Notes: a model not told the origin generated them from the letters alone. 64,000 nt of DNA from Bufo bufo (GCF_905171765.1 NC_053391.1:193016559-193080558); one strand, 5' to 3'. Counted from the first letter of the stretch, positions 33,085 through 44,719 are shown. Made by a program: numbers and translations.

Positions 33085-33370
33085 TTAATAAGCGCATTGA
33101 TAGCATGTCAAAGCATGTAAGTGTGCGTATTCTGGTGCTAATACATGATACTGAATAAATTGAGCTTTTTGAATATTTTGTTTCCATTTTTGTATTATTT
33201 TCATATTATTAACATTAACATCTATCAATCTTGTGATTTCCATAATTTCATGCTTTTGGTGTTGCAATTTGTATATATGGCCTAATAATGAATTAGGAAC
33301 AGAGAGCAGGGTTCGGTTGAGTGCACTCAGATAGTAAAGTCGCCTAATGGGGAAAGAGAAAAAAAACAAA
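33085..33370 (+). pseudogene. Tc1-like transposase relic, second part and 3' region
   Basis: The codons following TTAA read NKRIDSMSKHVSVRILVLIHDTE then stop (about 33160). They continue the frame cut at 29839 (IPQTTI joined to NKRIDSM through one copy of TTAA). The AT-rich 3' part contains TTTTGGTGTTGCAATTT, resembling a Tc1 inverted-repeat tip, after which similarity is lost. Confidence 0.8.
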
Positions 33371-35025
33371 ATAGCACCTATAGCATTCTTACCAACATTT
33401 GAGTTTGTAAAAGCGGGGCATATGAGCCCCGCCCCAGGAACACCAAAGACCCACCCATAAACAACTATTTGTAGAAGGAGGGGTTGTGTTAGCTATGCCA
33501 ATTTTCAGGCTGGGACAGAGAGAATTTCCTGGGACTGTCTCTGAAAATTAGGGACAGTCCCAGCAAATGTGGGACAGTTGGCAGCTAGGCTCTAGAACTG
33601 GTGGCCCGATGGAGAAGATAAATGAAAATCTGGGCTGTGAAAATTCAGAGCAGAAAGAAGTGATGTGCTGCCAAGAATTTTATCCCAGGAAAGGTCATGC
33701 AGAAGCCATGGAGGAGCCACAGAACCAGAACAGAGGACTTCCCTGCACATCCAGACTGGTCTGCACTTGGAAGGGAGACTGTATGCCAGGCAACAAGTAA
33801 GCAGAGCTTTACACATCCACCTTTCACAGGCCTATCTATGGACACCAGTATACAGCATCCTCAGTGAGGGAAGTGGGTCTTATACACCCTAAGTTGTTCT
33901 ATTACTATGGTTTTCATATATTACAACATGTATTATAACATTTTAACCTCGGAAATTAAAACATGTTAAAAAAAAAAAAATAATCTGTTCATTTTGATCT
34001 TCCCCTCAATCCAACCAACCTATTACTTTTCAGTTGATAATATGTGGAAAGTCCCGCAGTGACCGAACGGGACTTTTTAGTATCATTACTATCACTGAGC
34101 AATTCTTTAATTATAAAAATTAACACATTATTCTACAGATTCTTTTACATGTATAAGAACTGATGGTTGTGTTTTTTTTTTCTATGTATTTTTTATATAT
34201 ACTGTATACAAATTTTTTTGCTTATTTAATTTGTGACCTTTTTAACACATTTCCTCACTTTATGCAATAATATACTGTATATGCATAGGACAACTAGTAA
34301 GACCACTTTTGTACCATGACCCAAAGTGCTATAAAGGCAAGAGAGACTGCCCAAGTGATGACACACCAATTATGGGTGGCCCTTAAAAATGTAAATATTA
34401 GGTCACATATTTGCTTTGGCAACTCCAATGCAAAATTTTCTTTACATATGCTCACACTGAGTTGTGTGTGCACAGATGGTGTGTTGTCATCACTGTGTTT
34501 TTCCTTAGTATATAGGGGACAGCAGTTTTGCTGGAAGAGGAAGTGGCCTGGGAGCAAGCATCACTGTTAGTGAGGAACTTCCTCCCGGGGTTAGGAGAGA
34601 AACTTTCACTAATATGCGGAAGCCTTGAACCTTTTTTTTTTATGACTATATGGAAGCCTTGGATACTGTATCACATCCTTATTGAGCATTACTAGATGTC
34701 ATTTAGAACAGGAGATCATAAACCAGTCCACAAGCATTGTGCTTAACAGAACAACTTAGAGCACAGCTGGGGCCACATCCCTTTTCAGGCAGAGATGAAA
34801 CACAGGAAGGATAGGTGGGGTGGCCGGCTTTGGAAAAATGCCACGGGGCCAGACTTTTTCCTGGAAAAAGCTGAGCATGACTGTATGAAGACTAGGAAAG
34901 CGAGTAGCTTAACCTTTTCTCTGCTGGACCCTAGTTAACTAATAATTCTGTCATAGTGTGTATAAAGTTTGTAAGTGCAATAAGCCATACTGTACAACAC
35001 TTTCTGGATCTTCATAGGTTTAAGT
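33371..35025. other. Mostly unassigned; one dispersed repeat at about 33390-33590
   Basis: About 33390-33590 has GGGACAGTCCCAGCAAATG and GGCGGGG-like blocks in partial inverse arrangement, resembling a dispersed frog repeat. Nothing recognisable follows to 35025. Open frames around 33567-33892 have no known motif. Confidence 0.4.
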
Positions 35026-35029
35026 CATT

Positions 35030-35500
35030 TATGAGAAAATGGATAGGATGTGCCATAAACGTCTGATAGGAGTGGGTTCCACCTCTGGAACCCGCTTCTA
35101 TCTCAAGAATGGGGCACCACTGTGTACTGAAATCGCAGCGTGCATGCGGAACATCCTCTCTGTTCACTGCTATGGAACTTCCGAAAATACTGGATTGAGT
35201 GTGCTCAGCTATTTTTGGAAGCCACCTAGAAGTGAATGTAGAGCCAGCCACACATGCATGGTCACTCCTCCATTCATCACTATGGCACTCTTGAAAAAAG
35301 ACTGTCGAAGGCTCAGCTATTTTCTGAAGTCCCATAGCAGGAAATGGAGAGGGGGTTGCACATGCTCCTCTTGCTTTCCATTCGCTCCAGGGCCCTTTTC
35401 TTAACATAGGAGCAGACCCCAGAGGTAGGACCTGCACCTATTCGACATTTATGGCATATCATATCTATATACCATAAATGTCCCAGATGGGTATACACTT
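35030..35500. repeat. Dispersed repeat with inverse ends
   Basis: The left side reads GGATAGGATGTGCCATAAAC then GGTTCCACCTCTGGAACC; the right side reads CCCAGAGGTAGGACC then TTTATGGCATATCATATCT, an imperfect inverse. The interior repeats CACTATGGAACTTCCGAAAAT-like segments in both orientations. Probably an old nonautonomous DNA element. Confidence 0.55.
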
Positions 35501-35639
35501 TTAAAGTACGTTCTTCATTGACTGATGACATTGCTAAGAATACATTTTTTAAAAGCGACATTTTATTACATGTCCTCAAACTAGTTTTATGGCAGTCAGT
35601 AGAGGTGTGTCTGTGGATTATATGAATAGAGGGTTTTCA

Positions 35640-36425
35640 AGGAATTAAATATTAATAACCTATCCTCAGGAATGGATGGTGGTCCTATTTTTGGGAGCAC
35701 CACTGTTCAGATGTTTGAAGGGGCTGCAGCACTTGCCATAGTATATACCAAGCATAGCACCTTATATTGTATAACGGTTGTGCTTGCCATTGTAGTTCAG
35801 TCCCATTCACTTGACCACGAGGCAGAAGAATCGGCTACTCCAAAAACCAGAGAACCTTAGCCTCTTCTAACCTCTTCTAACATCTGATTAGTGGGGCTAA
35901 TTGGCAGTCAAATATTGATGGCCCTATGTTCAATATTTAAAGGGGTATTCTTAGATTTTTTTTTAATTTCATGCCCCGCCCCCTCGTTGAGACTGATAGC
36001 TTTTGCATTGAGTTGGCTACCAGGCCAGCGCAGCGCTCCCTGTCGAATGATACGCCCCTGGAACTTCCTGGATCACATGCCATATATTGTGCATGTGATC
36101 CTAGCCTGGTCGTAACCCACAATGAATGTGTCAGTCATCACTGACAGTACAATTATAGCCTGCTCTATGTGCTCTATAACTACAGTGCATGCGTGAGAAT
36201 GAATCTCTCTCTAGTGCTATAGAGCCCGCTGCCCACAGTACTATTCCACCAACTAACCAGGCCTGCACAGTCAGTCAGGCAGCCTCAGACCTTTACTGCT
36301 GATATCATGTGCCAGAAGCATTTCATTTGACTTGGAGTGCTGGTCGGGTATAAGATGTTAGTCACAAAAAGCATATAAAATATATATCTTGGAATAGCCC
36401 TTTAAGTCATGGAGAACCCCTTTAA
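35640..36425. repeat. Dispersed anuran repeat, copy 2, with a nested TTAA element
   Basis: The left half shares ACCAAGCATAGCACCTTATA and CATTCACTTGACC with copy 1 at 11510-11860. Its right end GGAGAACCCCTTTAA lies at about 36411-36425, beyond a nested TTAA element (35941-36401). Confidence 0.5.
35941..36401. mobile_element. TTAA-flanked repeat, nested
   Basis: Left end AGGGGTATTCTTAGA and right end CTTGGAATAGCCCT (inverse, imperfect) between TTAA at 35937-35940 and 36402-36405. Non-coding. Confidence 0.6.
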
Positions 36426-36699
36426 TATCTGTGTCTATCAGTGATGTGATGGAGCTGACATCACTGTAAGGAATGTGGCCACCCTATTTTCTTTTCTCAG
36501 GATCATTGGCACTATGCCTCCATTTGCTTGACAGTGCTCAGGACAAAAAATTGCCAAGATCCCCTTTAAAAAAGGGACAGTTGGGAACTAAGAAAAAGTT
36601 CTTGAAGAAGATCTGTAAGGGTGTGTCACTCTTCCTCAGTGCAGTTACATTTATGATATGTCTTACAAAGATGACACATTTTGTTTAAGAAATATGTAT
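36426..36699. other. Unassigned DNA
   Basis: No recognisable feature. Confidence 0.4.
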
Positions 36700-36900
36700 A
36701 GTGTCCCACTGTAGTGCCCCCAGTAGTTGTATTGCCCCCCATGTATTGCCCCAGTACTTATCCCCCTGTAGTGCCCCCCATAGTTATAATACCCCCCATG
36801 TATTGCCCAGTACTTATACTGACCCCCTGCAGTGCCCTCAGTAGTTATAGTGTCCCCCTGTAGTGACTTCAGTATTTATAAAGTCCCCCTGTACTGTAGT
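36700..36900. repeat. C-rich minisatellite
   Basis: About six degenerate copies of a 30-35-bp unit of the form CCCCCTGTAGTGCCCCCAGTAGTTATAGTG, with CATGTATTGCCC variants. C-runs of four to six recur on this strand. Confidence 0.8.
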
Positions 36901-37424
36901 TAACAGCCTTGGTTGGTAACAGTCTCTAGGCAGGGGCGGGTTAGTTCCTGGATGGTGTGTGTAGTTGGGAATTGGCCTGAGTGGAAGCTGATCTGTGAGT
37001 GGTCTAAAGTCAGTGGCGGATTACAATAGGGACGTTCGGGTCCGCAGCCTCGGGCCCAGCACCGCTGGGGGGCCCAACGCCGACCCGAACACCCACATAC
37101 TGCAGCGGGGCACGGGAGCGCATAGCTCCCTGTCCCGTCGTCGATCACCGCCATAGGCTTCAGGCCTAGTAGGCCTTAGGCCTATGCGGTAGTAAAATCC
37201 GGGCGCAGGCGTGCGTGATGACGTCATCGCGCGCCTGTGCCGGGACTCGGCACTGCCTCATCCCGCCTTCCTCTGCGAGCAAGCGCCTGGCCCGGGAGAT
37301 AGGTGAGTATTTAGCTTTTCATATTTTTTTTTTTATATTTTTTTTTTTTTCATGTGCCTACTTTGGGGGACATGTGGGGGTGGGGGACAAACAGTAGGAC
37401 ATATTAAGAGACATCGAGTACATG

Positions 37425-37892
37425 GGGGGGGAATGTGGGGCTGTGGGGCCAAATTATTATGGGAGGGAATACTATGTGGGGACAAATTACTATGTGGGGG
37501 CAAATTATTATGGGAGGGACTACTACGTGGGGGCAAATTACTATGTGGGGGCAAATTATTATAGGAGGTATTACTATATGGGGCAGTGTGGGGGCAAATT
37601 ACTATGTGGGGGCAAATTATTATGGGAGAGACTACTATGTGGGGGCAAATTACTATATGGGGCTGTGTGGGGCCAAATTATTATGGGAGGGACTACTATG
37701 TGGGGGCAAATTACTATGTGGGGACAGTGTGGGGGAAACTATTGTGTGGGGGAAATTGCTATGTGGGGACAGTGTGGGGGAAATTGCTATGTGGGGACAG
37801 TGTGGGGGAAATTGCTATGTGGGCACAGTGTGGGGTAATTGCTATGTGGGCACAGTGTGGGGTAATTGCTATGTGGGCACAGTGTGGGGTAA
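37425..37892. repeat. G-rich minisatellite, left block
   Basis: Units of about 18-27 bp built from CTATGTGGGGGCAAATTA, GGGAGGGACTACTATG and CAGTGTGGGGGAAATTG. GGGG or GGGGG runs recur every 15-25 bases on the plus strand. The block stops at 37892 where a solo LTR is inserted and continues at 38541. Confidence 0.95.
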
Positions 37893-38535
37893 TGTCACGA
37901 CCGCTATCCCAGCAGCAGTCGTGTCGCACCAGACGGAGGGGAAGGGGGACCCTTATCTACGGATGGGAAATAGAATGGCCACCCCTGAGTAACCCTAAGC
38001 TGGCACCTGTCTGCCCTGATACCCTAGACGGGGTGTGAACCCGTGCGGCGAGCAGGATGCCTAAGCCCTCAGTCGCCCTAACACTGGACTGGGGAAAGGC
38101 CGATGGGAGCGCTAGTCACCATCACTCACGTCTAGGAAAACAACAGGGGAAGACAACAACAAACAAACAGCAGAGATAGACTTATCCAGTCACGAGCAGA
38201 GAAGGCGATCCCAAACACGACAGTCCACGCCGGACAAGAGCTCCACAGCAACACCATCAAACGATCTCCTTCCAAGGTCAGAGTAGCACTGGAAGTAAGG
38301 ACTATATCTGGCAATGACTGCAAGTGAAAGTGAAACTAATATAGTAGCTGGGAGTGGCAGACAGGACTCACCTGAGAAGGATGCCTACAAACTCCCAGTC
38401 AGGACAAAAAGGTTCACAAGGCAAAACCCAGATGACATACCCTGAACCACGGAGCAAACTCACAAGCTATCGCGAGTAGCAAGTCGCTGCGACCTTCTCC
38501 TCCCAGACCTGTCTGGATCAGTCACAGTCGTTACA
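37893..38535. mobile_element. Probable solo LTR
   Basis: A 643-bp non-repetitive block within the minisatellite. It starts TGTCACGACCGC and ends CAGTCGTTACA, giving the TG...CA ends of an LTR and an extended imperfect inverse tip. It is flanked by a perfect 5-bp duplication GGTAA (37888-37892 and 38536-38540). Removing it restores the unit GTGTGGGGTAATTGCTATGTG. No coding sequence, primer-binding site or second LTR, so it is best read as a solo LTR of a Gypsy-type element. A MITE is less likely. Confidence 0.75.
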
Positions 38536-38540
38536 GGTAA

Positions 38541-39290
38541 TTGCTATGTGGGCACAGTGTGGGGTAATTGCTATGTGGGCACAGTGTGGGGGAAATTGCT
38601 ATGTGGGGACAAATTACTATGTGGGGGCAAATTACGATGTGGGGGCAAATTACGATGTGGGGGAAACTATTGTGTGGGGACAGTGTGGGCTAATTTCTAT
38701 GTGGAGACAGTGTGGGGTAATTGCTATGTGGGGACAGTGTGGGGTAATTTCTATGTGGGGACAGTGTGGGGTAATTTCTATGTAGGGACAGTGTGGGGTA
38801 ATTGCTATGTGGGGACAGTGTGGGGTTATTTCTAAGTGGGGACAGTGTGGGGGAAATTGCTATGTGGGGACAAATTACTATGTGGGGGCAAATTACGATG
38901 TGGGGAAAACTATTATGTGGGGGCAGTGTGGGGAAATTGCTATGTGGGGGCAGTGTGGGGACAGTGTGGGGAAAACTATTTTGTGGGGACAGTGTGGGGA
39001 AATTGTATGTGGGGCAGTGTGGGGAAATTGCTATGTGGGGGCAAATTACTATGTGGGGCAGTGTGGGGGAAATTACTATGTGGGGGCAGTGTGGGGCAAA
39101 TTACTATGTAGGGGAAATTACTGTGTGGGGGCAAACTACTATATGGGGGGCAGTTTGGGGGAAATTACTGTGTGGGGGCAAACTACTATATAGGGGCAGT
39201 TTGGGGGAAATTACTGTGTGGGGGATTACTATATGGGGCAGTGTGGTGGAAATTACTATATGGGGTGTTGCTATTGGAGAGGCACTGTAG
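38541..39290. repeat. G-rich minisatellite, right block
   Basis: This continues the block ending at 37892, with units mostly GGGGACAGTGTGGGGTAATT and GGGGGCAAATTACTATGT, degrading after about 39110. All G-runs are on the plus strand. Confidence 0.95.
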
Positions 39291-39414
39291 GGACAATTCT
39301 ATTATTTTTGGGGATATTATACAGGGATTATTGCCTGGAGAACAATATAGGGTAGTATTATTACGGGGGCACTCTAGGGGACATTATAGCTGCTGTGGAC
39401 ACTATAGGAACATT

Positions 39415-39552
39415 TGGGGTAATTTATCAAACTGGTGTAAGGCAGAACTGGCTTAGTTGCCTATAGCAGCCAATCAGATTCCACCTTTCATATTTGACGG
39501 ATCTTTTGGAAATCCAGTTCTACTTTACACCAGTTTGATAAATGACTCCACT
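39415..39552. mobile_element. Short palindromic MITE (GATTTATCAAACTGG type), second copy
   Basis: The left side GGTAATTTATCAAACTGGTG and right side CACCAGTTTGATAAATGAC are inverse. Internal GGCTTAGTTGCC and CAATCAGATTCCACCTTTCA match the copy at 30430-30575. The centre has been altered so that the inner arms no longer pair fully. Confidence 0.75.
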
Positions 39553-39654
39553 TATGTCTATTAGGGTCACTATTTTTTCAGCAGTATAAGTACCTAGGGC
39601 ATTGGGGAGCAAAACGGGCACAGTATTGGGAGTGGCAGCAGGATGACACTGTGG

Positions 39655-39850
39655 GGACACCAGGATGAGGAGGTTGATGAAAAAATTGAGAAATCTAATG
39701 TGTCTGTGTTACAAACTGTAGAGACGAGATGTGGCTGAAAGAATTTGCCATGGTGGTCTGGGTAAAATGGAGGAGAAGGTCTACATGACAGGAGATGTCA
39801 CTGGATGTAAGAGGTATATGGTGCTGTATTCTCCTCCATGTCTTTTTTAT
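39655..39850. repeat. Dispersed segment shared with 51210-51360
   Basis: Both places contain GGTCTG, AAGATG/AAAATGGAG, GGAGA(T)ATCACTGGATGTAA, ATATGTGGTGCTGT and TTCTCCT(G)TATGT in the same order, and both lie beside G-rich GGGGGCA repeats. A shared transposon interior is likely. Confidence 0.6.
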
Positions 39851-40170
39851 TATAATTATATGTATTTTAAATTTGGCGACCACATTTTTCAGTTTAGGAC
39901 CCAATTTGGGGTATTTTTTTTAGTCTGAAGATGTCATATGGCCTAGGAAGAGACTGTGGCGTTCATGAAGCACCACAGCCTTTTCATACAAAAAAAAACT
40001 AAACTAAAATGGAGGGAGGGTCCAAAGTTGGGTAGACAGCCCCGGGCCTATCATGCACTTAATCCACCTTTATCTTAAGTGGAACTGCAGACAAAAGTTG
40101 GGGCCTAACAGAGAAATTCCAACAACCCATCCACATTGAGTGTACTGAATGTAACAATATTAAAGGTTAA

Positions 40171-40626
40171 AGAGGACCTTTCATCAGTTTTAGCATAGGC
40201 TAATTATGGTATTACCTTGTAGAAGCGGTCCCCACTGATGCCATGGATGTTTTTGTTTTTTTTCAACCTACCCCCCCCCTTCTGTCCGCTGTTGCCCCCT
40301 GTTGATTTGGCGCCTTGTATTCTAAATGAGCAGTATCGTCGCAATGGGGCGGAGACACAGTCTTCTGCTGTGGGCGTCTCCTTCTCCCTGGCTGTGAGCG
40401 CGATCCAATCAGAGCGGACCACTCACAGCCAGGGAGAAAGAGCTCAAGTTCTCGCGAGATTCCTTCTCCCTGGCTGCGAGTGGTCTGCTCTGATTGGATC
40501 GCGCTCAACGGGGGGCAACAGCGGACAAACGGGGGGGCTTTTGAGAGAAAAATAAAACATCCGTGGGGGCAGCCCTACAAGGTAATACCATAATTAGCCT
40601 ATGTTGAAACTGATGAAAGGTCCTCT
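40171..40626. mobile_element. Palindromic TTAA MITE, second family member
   Basis: The ends AGAGGACCTTTCATCAG and its inverse are flanked by TTAA (40167-40170 and 40627-40630). The arms share AGCATAGGCTAATTATGGTA and CCAATCAGAGCGGACCAC with their inverses; asymmetric poly-C and poly-T tracts interrupt pairing. The outer 17 bases match the element at 29875. Confidence 0.9.
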
Positions 40627-40834
40627 TTAAGCAACCATATGGGAGGTGTAAGAATGACAGTCTGTGAAGGTAACGCCCGCATTTTGGCTTATGGACTGCA
40701 TAGCATTTTGGCTAAGTGTAAAGGCTTAAGGTTCCTAGTCTTACAAGAGAGAGACCAATTAGAACTCTGTTAAATGTCTACATCTTACAGTGGACCTTTT
40801 GAGAAAATATTGCACCCCAGGATGAATTGGAAAA

Positions 40835-41160
40835 ACGTCAGCAAATGGCATGTATCATGTAGATAAAGTTAATACCAGGCACTTACTAATGTACAGTGAT
40901 TGTCCATATTGCTGGCTTGATTAATTTTTCCATCACATTATACACTGCTTGTCTCCAGAAGTTACGGCCACCACTGCAGCATAGATACGAGATGGCTGGG
41001 AATGGAGCTGCTGCACACAAGTGCCTATGCACGTTCCCACAGTCACTAGAGATGCCAGCACTTTTTCCTATAGTGTACAAGCACGACCACCACTGGCCCA
41101 CTTCGGCACCAACCCATCTGACATTTGCCCTAATTGTCAGCTGAGCCATCTGGCCCTGTT
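40835..41160. repeat. Dispersed repeat, partial
   Basis: CAGCAAATGGCATGTATCAT, TAATGTACAGTGATTGTCCA and CATCACATTATACACTGC followed by CCTATAGTGTACAAGCACGACCACC. I recognise this as part of a common frog TTAA-type repeat, but neither terminus is intact here. Confidence 0.5.
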
Positions 41161-41699
41161 TTAGAGTGAAGGAGAAATACTCAAACTGTTAGCTTCAGCC
41201 AGGTCAGGTCAGACAGGTTTAGTACATTGCATGAGATTGTTCTGGTAATAGATAATCCAGACTTTCATGATAGCCACAGTGGGAGGTAGTGAGAGGCAGA
41301 AGCTGTCAGAGCTTCAGTGCACTGAGGGTGAACCTAAATCCTAATTTGCAGAACATAAAACATTGAATTTGATTTGACAGCAGACTATATGTTTCTAACA
41401 TGTGGAGCCGGCCCCACCAGGCATTATGTTTAGTTACAAAGTGATTTGGGAGCTGACAGACTCCCTTTAAGCAGAAAGCCAACTACCAATTGATTTGTCC
41501 CAGAAAACAGAAAATTACAGCTTACTTTTATAGGATTTAATAACATTTTCAGGGTCTAGGTGACACTAAATATATGTTATGTATAGTAAAGAAAAGCAAA
41601 AATATACTAAAAAAGGACTATAGACACTGCTACTGAAAAGAATATGTGCAGATGATCGGGATAAGCTTTGGTGACTAAATAAAGTTTTTCAGAAGGTGC
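41161..41699. other. Unassigned DNA with an isolated TTAA-element end
   Basis: GCTGACAGACTCCCTTTAA at about 41452-41470 matches the right end of the element at 15800-16122. Its partner was not found. The rest is unassigned. Confidence 0.4.
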
Positions 41700-41822
41700 C
41701 ATTTACTTGCCCCCTGTTCTAATAAAGGACCCCACTGTGTTTGTACATGAACCCACTAATTGTAAAGCTCTGTGGAATATGTTGGTGCTATATAAATAAA
41801 GATGATTATTATTATTATTAAC
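41700..41822 (+). repeat. SINE or LINE 3' tail
   Basis: CTAATTGTAAAGCTCTGTGG and TTGGTGCTATATAAATAAAG, then (ATT)n. This resembles the tail of the tRNA-derived SINE at 56164-56405 (GTAAAGTGCTATATAAGTG). The head is missing. Confidence 0.65.
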
Positions 41823-42762
41823 ACTGATTTGATCCCAGGGCCTACCTTTTACCAGCAGCTACAAAAAAATTAGAGGAAGAGCCTTGTTATTTCTGTTTGA
41901 TCCAGTCTTACATACTAGACTGCAAATTCATAGAATAGACAATTCAAGTGCAACCCATGTAATAATTATTCTTGGGTTACCATTTTCACTGTCTTGTGAG
42001 CTTTCCAATCCAGTCTCTGTCCAGTAAATAGCTTACCACCAGTTAGAAAATATATATATGTTTAGAGTTTTTCTACTGCCAATGGTTATTCTCAATACTT
42101 GTAAGATTCCTCTGTAAAGCACTTGGCCTCAAAACATGGCAAAGCCTTATGTGTGGTGCTGGTGTGACTACACACAAGCTGCCTATGGTTGCATATTTCT
42201 GAGCCACAGCCACTGTATCCCCTCCTAGGATCAATGGTTCTAGTAGGGAATATCTAGATAATACAGCATGTGATGGAACAAGCCAGCATTTTTAACCTCT
42301 TAACCCCTTTAGAACACCTTAAAGGGGTTCTCTGGGAATTAAGAAAATGAAAATACTTAAATATTACTTAATAATAAATATGTTCCCAAATATCTTTCAT
42401 TATTTATAATGGCTCATGTCTAGGGGGCAATCATCAGGGGGAACAAAATGGCCGCAATCCTGTTAGTACACACAAAACCTGTCCTAATCACAAAGCAGGA
42501 CAAATTACTTCACATCACTGAGCTAAAGAGCTGCCCCATCTCTGCTCCACCTGTCAGGGGTTATGATCCTAAATACAGATGATAAGATCTTCAGCTGAAT
42601 CTCTGTAGGAATGGAGTTCATAAGGAGACATGAAGTACAGACAGGACGGACAGAAAAAATATGCCCTCTAACAGTTCACCAAGGAGATCCGATTTCCCTA
42701 TAGTAAAGACCCCCACAGTGGCCCAATGGCATGCTGTCTAGGTAAAATAACAAACTGAAATA
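41823..42762. other. Mostly unassigned; TTAA-type repeat at about 42316-42620
   Basis: From 42320 the sequence reads AAGGGGTTCTCTGGGAATTA after CTTAAAGG, a TTAA-element left end of a type common here. The right end is unclear. The remainder has no recognised feature. Confidence 0.4.
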
Positions 42763-44308
42763 CACTGATAAACGCAACACTTTAGGTTTTCCTCCCATTT
42801 CGCATGAGCTGAACTCAAAGATCTAAAACATTTTCTACATACACAAAAGACCCATGAGCACTTCTCCATTGCCGAGATAATCCATCCCACCTCACAGGTG
42901 TGGCATATCAAGGTGCTGATTAGACAGCATGAATATTGCACAGGTGTGCCTTCGACTTCCTACAATAAAAGGTCACTCTGAAATGTGAAGTTTGATCACA
43001 CAGCACAATGCCACAGATGTCACAATGTTTGAAGGAGCGTGCAATTGGCATGCTGACTGCAGGAATGTCTACCAGAGCTGTTGCCTATGCAATGAATGAT
43101 CATTTCTGTACCATAAGCCGTCTCCAAAGGCGTTTCAGAAAATTTTGCAGTACATCCAACCTAGCCTCACAACTGCAGACCACGAGTAACCACACCAGCC
43201 CAGGACCTCCACATCCAGCATGTTCACCTCCATGATCGGCTGAGACCAGCCACCCGGACAGCTGCAGCAACAATCGGTTAGCATAACCAAAGAATTTCTG
43301 CACAAACTGTCAGAAACCTTCTCAGGGAAGCTCATCTGCATGCTCGTCGTCCTCATCGGGGTCTGGACCTGACTGCAGTTCGTCGTCATAACCCACTTGA
43401 CTGGGGAAAATGCTCACATTCTATGGCGTCTGGCACATTGGAGAGGCTTTCTGTTCACGGATGAGTCCCGGTTTTCACAGTTTTCAGGGCAGATGGCAGA
43501 CAGCGTGTGTGGGTGAGCGGTTTGCTGACATCAACGTTGTGGATCGAGTGGCCCATGGTGGCGGTGGGGTTATGGTATGGGCAGACGTATGTTATGGACA
43601 ACGAACACAGGTGCATTTTATTGATGGCATTTTGAATGCACAGAGATACCGTGACGAGATACTGAGGCCCATTGTTGTGCCATTCATCCACGACCATCAC
43701 CTCATGTTGCAGCATGATAATGCACTGCCCCATATTGCTAGGATCTGTACACAATTCCTGGAATCTGAAAACATCCCAGTTCTTGCATGGCCAGCATACT
43801 CACCGGACATGTCACCCATTGAGCATGTTTGGGATGCTATGGATCGGCGTGTTCTAGTTCCTGACAATATTTTGTAACTTCGCACAGCTATTGAAGAGGA
43901 GTGTACCAACATTCCACAGGCCACAATTAACAACCTGATCAACTCTATGCGACGGAGATGTGTTGCACTGCGTGAGGCAAATGTGGCCACACCAGATACT
44001 GACTGGTTTTCTGACCCCCCCAGTAAGGCAAAACTGTGCAAATTTCAGAGTGGCCCTTTATTGTGGGCAGTCTAAGGCACGCCTGTACAATATTCATGCT
44101 GTCTAATCAGCACCTTGATATGCCACACCTGTGAGCTGGAATGGATTATCTTGGCAAAGGAGAAGTGCTCACTAACACAGATTTGTGAACAATATTTGAG
44201 AGTAATGGGTCTTTTGTGTATGTAGAAAATGTTTCAGATCTTTGAGTTCAGCTCATGCAAAATGGGAGCAAAACCGAAAAAGTGTTGCGTTTATATTTTT
44301 CCTCAGTA
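42763..44308 (+). mobile_element. Tc1-like element C with long inverted repeats, decayed
   Basis: Inverted repeats of about 210-230 bp (42763-42965 and 44080-44308). They share ATAAACGCAACAC, GCATGAGCTGAACTCAAAG, GATATGCCACACCTGTGAG and GCTGTCTAATCAGCACCTTG with their inverses. TA flanks both ends (42761-42762 and 44309-44310). The left tip lacks about ten bases (GGAAAAATAT) present at the right. It encodes a broken transposase of a different Tc1 lineage from elements A and B. Confidence 0.9.
43008..44002 (+). pseudogene. Tc1-like DD34E transposase, inactivated
   Basis: ATG 43008 opens MPQMSQCLKERAIGMLTAG, a Tc1 N-terminal helix-turn-helix. The catalytic residues are visible: LFTDESRF (about 43450), VAHGGGGVMVWA, LMLQHDNALPH (Asp at about 43719) and SPIEHVWDA (Glu at about 43823), with 34 residues between the last two. 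Lesions are frameshifts around 43190-43420, a TAG in the paired-domain region near 43280, a TAA at 43875-43877, and a shift at the C-terminus near 43980. The normal length would be about 335-345 residues. Confidence 0.88.
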
Positions 44309-44310
44309 TA

Positions 44311-44719
44311 CTTACCTCCACTCTGCTGTCTGCTATGTAATGTAGGACACAGACCTCTGTCCTGAGCTGTATGAATCCTGACTCAGGTGGCGTGATGATG
44401 ACAACCTCATTGTGCCACCTGCAGTGGCCTCTGATAGGCTACAGGTACTAGGCACTTTTTCCCTAATTGGCGCCGCCTGAGGCAATAGCTTCACATGGCG
44501 TTGTTGGTGGTGTGCCTCTGATAGGACTGATTCCTCATAAACCTGTGCTGATACAGTGTTATACACCTGTGAGCTTTTTATCGCTGGTAATATACACTGT
44601 GCAGTGACTCTGACATTCTACCAGAAGCATGATATAATAACAGTCGGGAGATGGCAGGCCTGGGAGCCTTCAGAAAGCCATCTGCCATGACTGATCGAGT
44701 TTGTGAGGTGCTGATCTGA
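44311..44719. other. Unassigned DNA with TTAA-element-like content
   Basis: Nothing firmly recognised. The right part leads into the tandem segment that follows. Confidence 0.35.

Larger units (their letters stand above)
37011..40072. mobile_element. Probable hAT-type element filled with minisatellite
   Basis: The left end CAGTGGCGGATTACA and the inverse of the right end (TAAAGGTGGATTAAG) match at 9 of the first 13 bases. The flanks TCTAAAGT (37003-37010) and TCTTAAGT (40073-40080) match at 7 of 8, as expected for a decayed hAT duplication. Contents: a GC-rich left part, G-rich minisatellite split by a solo LTR, a palindromic MITE (39415-39552) and a 3' segment similar to 51210-51360. No transposase is readable. 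Confidence 0.5.

Noticed and set aside
37893..38535. Calling the block in the minisatellite a hAT or Harbinger MITE
   Set aside because: The duplication is 5 bp and the ends are TG...CA, which fits an LTR better than 8-bp or 3-bp target classes.
37422..39290. Gly/Tyr/Trp-rich open frames on the plus strand
   Set aside because: They come from the G-rich minisatellite and change with unit phase; no start context or flanking coding sequence.
43008..44002. Treating Tc1 element C as the same family as elements A and B
   Set aside because: Tips, inverted-repeat sequence and protein motifs differ; they share only the DD34E plan.
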